A stretch of DNA of 64,000 nucleotides. It comes from Streptomyces phaeoluteigriseus. Lineage in GTDB: Bacteria; Actinomycetota; Actinomycetes; Streptomycetales; Streptomycetaceae. The DNA is taken from NCBI RefSeq assembly GCF_001896135.2, contig NZ_MPOH02000019.1, positions 501,447 through 565,446 on the forward strand, read 5' to 3'. The notes under the pieces were generated by a model, which was not told where the DNA came from, did not search any database, and saw nothing but the letters and a program-made list of their open reading frames with translations. This document shows positions 57,600 to 64,000 of this stretch, one piece after another. Position 1 is the first letter of the stretch, and the number at the start of each line of letters is the position of its first letter. A program made the translations under genes and the position numbers.

Positions 57600-58938
57600 T
57601 CACCCCCGCGGGCCCACGCCCTGTCCCTGCGGGCCCGTACCCGAGTCGCGGGCCCGTCGGGCCAGCCGGGTCATCCGGGACGTGGCCGAATCCAGTTCCT
57701 CGGCGTCCTCGGCGGCGGGGCCGCCGTCGGTGACCAACTCGGTCCACAGGGTCAGGAGTTCGGTGCCGAGGTTCAGGCCCTGGAAGGGGTCCCGCACGGC
57801 ACGCCAGGCCGTCGCCGCGCTCTGTACGTTGCCGTACGCGGCCTCCGCGTCCCGGTTGCCGTGGTGGATGCGGGCCAGGTCGAGCGAGAGGTGGAAGGAG
57901 CGGACCGGGTCTCCGGCCAAGTAGGCGATGTAAGAGGCCAGTTCCCGCAACGCGAGCACCTCGGGGTGCTCCGGCCCCAGCGTCGCCGAAGCCTCGGACA
58001 CGGTCCGCTCCGCGAGCGCCGCGGCCGTGTCCGTACGTCCCGCCCGTACGGCCTCGTTGATCCGCGCCATCGGCTCGCCGAGCAGCGCGGGCGCCCCGTC
58101 GACCCCGGGCAGCGAGCGCGGATCGTCCCCGAGCACGGCCTCCGCCACGGCGTCGAAGCCACGGGCGGGAGTCGGCCTGGGCTCGGCCCGGGGTCGATCC
58201 CCAGGGCCGCTTCGGGGGCGGGGAGGGTCGGGTGGGGGGGTCGGGGTGGGGGCGGGCGTCCTCGGGGATCCGGTCCATCACCGGCGGTGGGCCGAACACG
58301 CCGGTCGGAGCGACGGCTGCGCCCGGGATCCCGTCCTGCGGCTCCACCGGATGCACCAGCTCCACCGGATGCAGCAACTCCAGCGGATGTACCGGCTCCG
58401 CCGGCTCCACGGGAGGCGCGAGATGCGCCGGATGCGCCGGCTCCGCCTGCTGGCGGCGCAGGAAGTGCGTGGGCTTGTCCTGCCGGGTCGGTGCCGGCGG
58501 AACGGCCGCCTCGGCAAGCTCCGAGGGCGGCGCGATCGGCGCCGCGGTGAGCGGGGCCGCAGTGAGCGGGGCCGCGGTGGGCGATGCCGCCGTGGGCGGG
58601 GCCGACGGCCGGTCGCCCGGCTCCCTCGGCGGGGCCACCCGTAGGGGCTCCCCCGCGAAGTGGCTGGAACCGTCCGGCTCGACGCGCAGCGGGACGACGT
58701 AGCCGATGCGCTCGTCGTGAACCGTGGCGAGCACCGGGTGCCCGGTGGCGAGGGCGATGCGGTGCAGATGGCCGAGGACGGCCTGCTGGAGTTCCTGCCC
58801 GTCCGCGGCGACGACGGGGACGCCGCCGATGCTCGCCGGCCCGCCCCCGAGGACGTGCACGTCGAGCGGCGCCACCGCGACGGCCGGACGCCCGTCGTAC
58901 TTCTGTGCCCGCTTCTTCTCGCGGCTGAGTCGAGACAT
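57600..58938 (-). pseudogene. TPR-type protein with Pro-rich linker, frameshifted
   Basis: ATG 58938. The N-terminal domain (LDVHVLGGGPASIGGVPVVA; LHRIALATGHPVLATVHDE; IGYVVPLRVEPDGSSHFAG) is common in streptomycetes. A Pro/Ala/Val-rich linker with PLTAAPLTAAP and HPVEL repeats follows. The C-terminal helical part (GEPMARINEAVRAGRTDTAA; LGPEHPEVLALRELASYIAY; NVQSAATAWRAVRDPFQGLN) is in another frame from about 58150. The switch lies among long G runs at 58200-58240. Function unknown; the TPR-like end suggests a scaffold. Confidence 0.7.
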
Positions 58939-59149
58939 CGGTTCCTCACCCTGACACGTCGCCGTGCACGTACGTTGTGCTCATCACCCGTGCACCCACA
59001 CGTACACGTACTGTTGAGTCTCTCCGGCCGTGCCCGGTTCGCACGTCACCGCGACGTCACAGCCTCGTTCCAAGGCCCGCGCGGTCACGGGGATCCGGCG
59101 ACGGTCCGGCGGCGCGGGCGGGCGGTGGCGACGACGAGGAGTGCGGGGC

Positions 59150-59671
59150 ATGCGGACGACGGACGGGCGGCTGCCGGGACCGGAGATCTGGATCCGCGGC
59201 CCGGTGCCGGCGCCGGAGCCCCCACCGGGGCCGTACCCCTCGCCCCCCGGACCCCGTCGCTTCTCCTGGCTCGGCACGCACGGCGGGGCCGGCGCCTCCA
59301 CACTCGCCGCGGTCTACGGCGGCCACGACTGCGGACGGGACTGGCCCGGCGCGGACGTCCCGCCGTCCGTGCTGCTCGTGGGCCGCACCCACGCGTCCGG
59401 ACTGGAGTCGGTGCTGCGGACCCTGGAGGTCTTCCGGCGCGGGCAGGCCCCGGCGGGCCTCGATCTGGACGCGGTCGTGCTGGTCGCGGACGCGCCGGGC
59501 CGGCTGCCGCGCCAACTCGCGCAGCGGGTACGGCTGATCGAGTCGGTCATCGACGTGTACCGGGTGCCTTGGGTACCGGACTGGCGCCTCGGTGACCTGT
59601 CGGGCACCCCGCCCCGCGAGACGGAACCCCTGGTCCGCCTCACCAGCACGGCCGCCCGGCGGACGCGCTGA
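59150..59671 (+). CDS. DUF6668-like protein with a deviant P-loop
   Basis: 173 aa from ATG 59150 with GAGGAG upstream. FSWLGTHGGAGASTLAAVYG resembles the MinD/ParA-type loop (G-x-x-G-x-G-x-S-T-L) with Ala-Ser where a Lys is expected. Later VLLVGRTHASGLESVLRTLE and AVVLVADAPGRLPRQLAQRV follow a Rossmann-like order. It may be an inactive ATPase homologue. Divergent from the TPR gene at 58938 and 14 bp from the amidase. Confidence 0.65.
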   Translation: MRTTDGRLPGPEIWIRGPVPAPEPPPGPYPSPPGPRRFSWLGTHGGAGASTLAAVYGGHDCGRDWPGADVPPSVLLVGRTHASGLESVLRTLEVFRRGQAPAGLDLDAVVLVADAPGRLPRQLAQRVRLIESVIDVYRVPWVPDWRLGDLSGTPPRETEPLVRLTSTAARRTR

Positions 59672-59685
59672 GCGCAGCGCCGCCC

Positions 59686-60951
59686 ATGCCCCCCGCCTCG
59701 GCCGTCGGGCTCGCCGCCGCCGTCCGGGAGGGGCGGCTGCGGGCCGTCGACGCGGTGGCCGGGGCGCTGGAGCGGATCCGGCGGGAGGACCGGGCGCTGG
59801 GCGCGTTCGCCGAGGTGTGGGAGGACGCGGCGGCGGAGCGGGCGGCCGAGGTCGACGCGCGGATCGCCGCGGGCGAGCGGCCGGCGCTGGCCGGGGTGCC
59901 GATCGGCGTCAAGGGCCGGCACGGGCTGCGTACGGCGGGGGCGCTGATGGCCGCCGGCTGCGTACCGGTGGGTGCGACGGCCGTGCCCGGACCCGGAACT
60001 CCCTGGCAGACCTGGGGACTCGGCGCACACGGCCATACCGTCAACCCCTGGCGCGCCGACCGCACTCCCGGCGGGTCCTCGGCCGGTTCGGCGGCGGCGG
60101 TCGCGGCCGGCCTGGTGCCGCTGGCGACCGGCAGCGACGGCGCGGGCTCGGTGCGCATCCCCGCGGCCTGGTGCGGCGTCGTCGGCCTGAAGGTCACGAA
60201 CGGCCGCTTCCCGTCCGCCGACCGTACGGGGCTCGCGGCGCCGGGCGTACTGGTTCGGTACGCGGCGGACGCGGCGGCGTACTGGAGGGTGCTGTCCGGG
60301 GAGGGCCAGGGACCCGGACTCGGGCCGCTCACCGCCGTCTTCTCCCCCGGTCTCGGGTTCGCCGACCCCGACCCGGAGCCCCTGCACCTCGCGCGGACCG
60401 CCTTCGCCCGCCTCGTGGAGACCGGTGTCGTACGGCTGCCGCGGTGCGAGGTGCCGTTGCGGCTGGAGGATCCCGCGCCCGCCTGGCTCGCGCTCCGCGC
60501 GGCGGGTGCCACCTCGGGCGTACGGGGCCTGCCTGACGTACGGGATGTACGGGATACCCCGGATGCACGGGATACCCCGGATGCACGGGATACCCCGGGT
60601 GTGCGGGATATCTCGGATGTGCGGGGTGTGCGGGATGTGCGGGGTGTGCGGGATGTCAATGACCGTCGGTTGGCCGCCCTCTTCGGCCGGGTGGACCTGT
60701 TGCTGACCCCTACCACCCCGCATCCCGCGCACGGCCACGACGGCCCCGGAGACCGCTATTCGACGGCGCTGACGTGGGCGTTCAACCTGAGCGGGCATCC
60801 GGCGATCAGCATTCCGGCGGGGATCGGCGAGGACGGCTGCCCGGTGGGGCTCCAGGTGGTGGCGGCACACGGGCGGGAGGCGGCGCTGCTCGCCGTGGCG
60901 GCGGCCGCGGAGGCACGGGCGGGGATACTCGGCGCCCCCTCGAAGCCCTGA
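59686..60951 (+). CDS. Amidase-signature hydrolase with in-frame repeat insertion
   Basis: 421 aa from ATG 59686. Amidase-signature core: catalytic Lys in PIGVKGRHGL, the Gly/Ser loop TPGGSSAGSAAAVAAG with the cis-Ser, and the nucleophile region GSDGAGSVRIPAAWCG. It hydrolyses amides of unknown nature. Residues about 284-325 are a low-complexity insert (VRDVRDTPDARDTPDARDT...) made by a minisatellite at 60537-60657, absent from typical family members. Confidence 0.9.
   Translation: MPPASAVGLAAAVREGRLRAVDAVAGALERIRREDRALGAFAEVWEDAAAERAAEVDARIAAGERPALAGVPIGVKGRHGLRTAGALMAAGCVPVGATAVPGPGTPWQTWGLGAHGHTVNPWRADRTPGGSSAGSAAAVAAGLVPLATGSDGAGSVRIPAAWCGVVGLKVTNGRFPSADRTGLAAPGVLVRYAADAAAYWRVLSGEGQGPGLGPLTAVFSPGLGFADPDPEPLHLARTAFARLVETGVVRLPRCEVPLRLEDPAPAWLALRAAGATSGVRGLPDVRDVRDTPDARDTPDARDTPGVRDISDVRGVRDVRGVRDVNDRRLAALFGRVDLLLTPTTPHPAHGHDGPGDRYSTALTWAFNLSGHPAISIPAGIGEDGCPVGLQVVAAHGREAALLAVAAAAEARAGILGAPSKP
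60537..60657 (+). repeat. 18-bp minisatellite inside the amidase gene
   Basis: Units related to GATGCACGGGATACCCCG, then degenerate GATGTGCGGGGTGTGCGG, fill 121 bp and keep the frame. They encode alternating (V/A)RD(T/V)(P/R)(D/G) steps. Confidence 0.85.
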
Positions 60952-61016
60952 CCCTCGGCGCCCTCGACCCTCCGCACTCCCGGTGACCCTGCGCCCCCGG
61001 TCCCCCTGCCAACCCC

Positions 61017-61046
61017 TTGGCGTTAATGCTTGCACATACATATAAT
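61017..61046 (+). promoter_or_regulatory. Predicted promoter of the flavin reductase gene
   Basis: -35 TTGGCG (61017-61022), 18-bp spacer, -10 TATAAT (61041-61046), unusually close to consensus for this genome. TTGCA/TGCA half-sites (about 61030 and 61046) overlap it and may be an operator. Confidence 0.6.
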
Positions 61047-61089
61047 GCACGTGCGCCTTACAGTCGCACGCCGACAATTTGGGGAACCC

Positions 61090-61677
61090 ATGAGCACCCG
61101 ACGCTTTCTGTTCGTACTGGGCAGCAGCCGCCCCGAGGGCAACACGGAGCAACTGGCCCGCGCCGCCGCCGAGCAACTCCCCGCCGATGTCGCGCAGGAG
61201 TGGATCAGCCTCGCCGAGCATCCGCTGCCCGACTTCGAGGACCTGCGCCACGACAGCGACCACGTCCGTCCCACGGAGGGCAGCGTGGCCCGGCTGCTCG
61301 ACGCCACACTCGCGGCGACCGACATCGTGATCGCCTCGCCGCTGTACTGGTACACGTTGTCCGGCCAGGCCAAGCGCTACCTGGACTACTGGTCGGGCTG
61401 GCTGCGCACCCCCGGCGTCGACCTCAAGGCGACCCTGGCCGGGCGCACCCTGTGGGGAGTCACCGCGCTCGCCGAGGAGCGGCAGGCGGTGGCCGATCCG
61501 CTGGTCGGCGCGCTGAGGAACTCGGCCGCGTACATGGGGATGCGGTTCGGCGGGGTACTGCTCGGCAACGGCAGCAAGCCGGGTGACGTCCTCGACGACA
61601 CGCAGGCCCTGGCCCGCGCGAAGACCTTCTTCGCGCAGCCCGCGCCGCTCGCCCGCTACACCTTCGAGACCGACTGA
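61090..61677 (+). CDS. NADPH-dependent FMN reductase / flavodoxin-fold NAD(P)H oxidoreductase
   Basis: 195 aa from ATG 61090. Flavodoxin fold: FLFVLGSSRPEGNTEQLARA binds FMN phosphate, VIASPLYWYTLSGQAKRYLD is the typical ring-contact segment. Enzymes of this group reduce flavins, quinones or chromate. It has its own promoter and no operon partner. Confidence 0.93.
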   Translation: MSTRRFLFVLGSSRPEGNTEQLARAAAEQLPADVAQEWISLAEHPLPDFEDLRHDSDHVRPTEGSVARLLDATLAATDIVIASPLYWYTLSGQAKRYLDYWSGWLRTPGVDLKATLAGRTLWGVTALAEERQAVADPLVGALRNSAAYMGMRFGGVLLGNGSKPGDVLDDTQALARAKTFFAQPAPLARYTFETD

Positions 61678-61718
61678 CCGCGGGCGCCGGGCCCCGCAGA
61701 GGCCGGGCCGCGCGGGGG

Positions 61719-62759
61719 TTACGCCGTGACGTCCTTCGTCGTGAAGCGCGCCCAGGCCGCCGAGCCGAAGACGGCGACGTACACCGCCTGGAGCCCGAGG
61801 TTCTTCTGGAGTTCCACCCAGTAGACGGGTTCGCGCATCAGGTCGGCGAAGGACAGCCAGTAGTGGGAGAAGAGGTAGGGCTGGATCGCGTGCAACTGCG
61901 GGATCTGGTCGAGGATCTGCACGGTGGTGAGCAGGCCCACGGTCGTCGCCATGGCCGCGATGCCGCTGTTGGTGAGCGTGGAGACGAACAGTCCGAGCGC
62001 GGCCACGCCGAGCAGCGAGGCGGTGACGGCCAGGGCGATGAACAAGGCCCGCACCAGGCCGTCGGCGAGGGAGATACGGGTGCCGGAGATGGTCGTGAGG
62101 TCGCCGAGCGGGAACAGCAGCGCACCCACCGCCAGTGCCGACACCGCGACGACCAGGGTGGCCAGCAGGCAGAAGGTCACCGTGGTCGCGTACTTGGCCA
62201 GCAGCAGGCGGGTGCGGCCGGCGGGCGCGACGAGGAGATAGCGCAGGGTGCCGGAGTTCGCCTCGCCGGCGACCGCGTCCCCCGCGACGACGCCGACGGC
62301 CATCGGCAGGAGGAACGGGAGCGTGGCGGCCAGCGCGGTGAAGACCAGGAACAGGCCGTTGTTGGTGATCTGCGCCATGAAGGCCGGCCCCGCGCCGCCG
62401 TCGCCCCGCTGACCGGCCGTCGAACCGTCACCGGTCTCGATCTTCACGGCGATCCCGACCAGCACCGGCACGGCGGCCAGCACGCCCAGCAGGGCGAGGG
62501 TCCGCCAGCGGCGCAGGGTGATGGTCAGCTCGCTGCGGAAGAGTCCGAGGGTCCACAGCCGGCTGACGGGGCGGCCGATTGCGCCGCCCGCCACCCATGC
62601 GGCCTCCACCGGTGCGGCCTGTCCCGGTGCTGCCTCCACCGAGGCGGCCTCGACCGAGGCGGCCTCCCCCGATTCGGCCTCCACCGAGGCGGCCTCCACC
62701 GAGGCGGCCTCGCCTGGTGCGGCCTTCACCGGTACGGCCTTCGCTTCAGCCCGCCACAT
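61719..62759 (-). CDS. ABC transporter permease with repeat-bearing N-terminus
   Basis: 346 aa from ATG 62759, overlapping the ATPase stop by 14 nt. About six transmembrane helices (TLALLGVLAAVPVLVGIAV; GLFLVFTALAATLPFLLPMA; TFCLLATLVVAVSALAVGAL) in the ABC-2 layout. The first 50 residues are a VEAAS repeat encoded by a 15-bp minisatellite (about 62601-62745), unusual for a permease. Works with the ATPase at 62746 as an exporter. Confidence 0.9.
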   Translation of the reverse strand: MWRAEAKAVPVKAAPGEAASVEAASVEAESGEAASVEAASVEAAPGQAAPVEAAWVAGGAIGRPVSRLWTLGLFRSELTITLRRWRTLALLGVLAAVPVLVGIAVKIETGDGSTAGQRGDGGAGPAFMAQITNNGLFLVFTALAATLPFLLPMAVGVVAGDAVAGEANSGTLRYLLVAPAGRTRLLLAKYATTVTFCLLATLVVAVSALAVGALLFPLGDLTTISGTRISLADGLVRALFIALAVTASLLGVAALGLFVSTLTNSGIAAMATTVGLLTTVQILDQIPQLHAIQPYLFSHYWLSFADLMREPVYWVELQKNLGLQAVYVAVFGSAAWARFTTKDVTA

Positions 62760-63735
62760 CGAAGCCCTCCCCCGTCAGTGCGACGAAGGCGTCCTCCAGG
62801 GAGGCCCGTTCCACGCCGAAGCCGCGCACGCGGACACCTGCCGCCACCAACGCCTCGTTGAGTTCGGCGAGTTCACGGTCGGCGGGCTCGCCCGTCACCC
62901 GGTCCTCGGTGACGACCACGTCCGCCACGCCCTGTTCCTTCAGCACCCGTGCCGCGTCCGCCGCGTCCGGGGTGGTCACGACCAGCCGCCCACGCGCACG
63001 GGCCGCCAGGTCGGACACCGGGCCCTGGGTGAGGAGCCGCCCACGTGCCATGACGGCCGCGTGCGTGCAGACCTGCTCGATCTCGTCGAGGAGGTGCGAG
63101 GAGAGGAAGACCGTGGTGCCCTCCGCCGCCAACTCCCGCACGAGGACGCGGATCTCGCGCATGCCCTGTGGATCGAGACCGTTGGTCGGCTCGTCCAGGA
63201 CCAGCAGCCGGCGGGGCTGGAGGAGCGCGGCTGCCAGGCCCAGCCGCTGCTTCATCCCGAGCGAGTAGGCCTTCGCCTTCTTGCCGGCGGCGGCCGTCAT
63301 GCCGACGCGCTCCAGTGCCGAGGCCACACGGGCACGCCGGGTGCGGGGGTCGGCGGTCGGATCGGCGGCGTCGTAGCGCAGGAGGTTGTCGCGGCCGGAG
63401 AGGAAGCCGTAGAGGGCGGGGCCCTCGATGAGCGCGCCGACATGCGGCAGCACGGCGCGGGAGGCGCGGGGCATGGGGTGCCCCAGCACCCGCGCCGTGC
63501 CGGAGGTGGGCTCGATGAGGCCCATCAGCATGCGGATGGTGGTGGTCTTGCCGGAGCCGTTCGGACCGAGGAAGCCGAAGACACTGCCCGCCGGGACGGC
63601 CAGGTCGAGGCCGTCGACGGCGAGCTGTCCGCCGCGGTAGCGCTTGGTCAGGGCGTGGGTGTGGATGACGGTGTCCACGTCGGCCGGACCCGGCGCCCCG
63701 AGCGCCGCCTCCGCCGACTCGTCGTCGTCATCCAT
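62746..63735 (-). CDS. ABC transporter ATP-binding protein
   Basis: 329 aa from ATG 63735. Walker A FGFLGPNGSGKTTTIRMLMG, signature YSLGMKQRLGLAAALLQ, Walker B RRLLVLDEPTNGLDPQGMRE, and H-loop VFLSSHLLDEIEQVC. ABC-2 type exporter ATPase with a CcmA-like C-terminal extension. Coupled to the permease downstream. Substrate unknown (drug or lipid export is common for the type). Confidence 0.96.
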   Translation of the reverse strand: MDDDDESAEAALGAPGPADVDTVIHTHALTKRYRGGQLAVDGLDLAVPAGSVFGFLGPNGSGKTTTIRMLMGLIEPTSGTARVLGHPMPRASRAVLPHVGALIEGPALYGFLSGRDNLLRYDAADPTADPRTRRARVASALERVGMTAAAGKKAKAYSLGMKQRLGLAAALLQPRRLLVLDEPTNGLDPQGMREIRVLVRELAAEGTTVFLSSHLLDEIEQVCTHAAVMARGRLLTQGPVSDLAARARGRLVVTTPDAADAARVLKEQGVADVVVTEDRVTGEPADRELAELNEALVAAGVRVRGFGVERASLEDAFVALTGEGFDVAG

Positions 63736-63818
63736 CGGCTCCCCCGTCCTCTGCCCCCCGTCCCGTCCCGTCCCCCGATCGGTGGTGACACGTCAGGGTA
63801 CTGACTGCCTCCCGGCGC

Positions 63819-64000
63819 CTACTTCCCGGTGTTCGCCGCCTTCACGAGGGCGTCCTTGGTGACGGCGCCGACGTAGACCTTGCCGTCGTCCGTGACCAGG
63901 GCGTTGACCAGGCGGGTGGAGAAGACGGTGCCCGAGCCGAACTTGCCGTCGACCTTGTCGCCGAAGGAACCCAGGAACCCGCCGAGACCACCCGCGTCGG
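63819..64000 (-). CDS. C-terminal end of a LolA/DUF2092-like lipoprotein-sorting-type protein (partial)
   Basis: The frame ends with TAG at 63819-63821 and runs off the window edge. It reads GGFLGSFGDKVDGKFGSGTV, then FSTRLVNALVTDDGKVYVGA and VTKDALVKAANTGK. The ending resembles LolA-family or RseB-like proteins found next to ABC exporters in actinobacteria. Too little is visible to be sure. Confidence 0.6.
   Translation of the reverse strand, partial: DAGGLGGFLGSFGDKVDGKFGSGTVFSTRLVNALVTDDGKVYVGAVTKDALVKAANTGK

Overview
The window is high-GC DNA with frequent GTG and TTG starts, dense ATGA/GTGA stop-start overlaps and a Streptomyces-type gene order (korAB, response regulator, paired sensor kinases, nuo cluster, htpX, yajQ, tRNA-Tyr, tRNA-Thr, tRNA-Met, rpmG, two MaoC proteins, murB). 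I read it as a Streptomyces chromosome; the order resembles the S. coelicolor region around SCO4594-SCO4643, from memory.

Layout. 1-9318: a rightward trio (543-aa coiled-coil protein, ClpB-like AAA+ ATPase, FHA protein) converges on a leftward quartet (CHAT caspase-like protease, 49-aa protein, MbcA/ParS-like protein, RES-domain protein), which looks like a conflict or signalling island. 9769-16598: housekeeping genes (murB, a MaoC pair, rpmG, tRNA-Met, tRNA-Thr, an amidohydrolase with a decayed 3' duplication, an SDR protein, tRNA-Tyr, yajQ). 16583-30982: an integrated element of about 14.4 kb flanked by a 14-bp direct repeat. The left copy covers the last codons of yajQ. The element carries a tyrosine integrase, an Xre regulator, a frameshifted excisionase-like gene, a RecA-fold ATPase followed by an iteron-like repeat cluster, a solitary phage tape-measure gene, a GntR regulator, very small zinc-ribbon proteins and a leftward operon of membrane proteins plus an HNH nuclease. 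No FtsK-type transfer gene, terminase or capsid gene was seen.

31106-44459: a YeaQ/GlsB membrane protein, an APC transporter, YccF, HtpX and a second-type complex I operon nuoA-B-C-H-I-J-K-L-M-N that lacks D, E, F and G. 44648-48781: two paralogous sensor kinases and one response regulator. 49133-52151: korA-korB, a 2-oxoacid:ferredoxin oxidoreductase that could supply reduced ferredoxin to the NADH-module-less complex I. 52567-64000: mixed metabolic and regulatory genes (NmrA-type reductase, RarD, CGNR regulator, VOC protein, M28 aminopeptidase, TPR protein, P-loop-like protein, amidase, flavin reductase, an ABC exporter pair and the end of a lipoprotein-type gene).

Two cross-cutting points. 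First, at least nine genes are split by single-base frame changes, several of them in G or C runs (CHAT, excisionase, the gene at 19504, NuoN, the NuoC tail, sensor kinase 2, NmrA reductase, VOC, TPR). That pattern suggests homopolymer sequencing errors more than real decay, so those genes are marked as disrupted here with that caveat. Second, minisatellites and short palindromes are unusually common, many inside the Pro/Ala-rich tails of proteins. A 75-bp piece that reads as 6-phosphogluconate dehydrogenase lies inside the disordered tail of nuoC.
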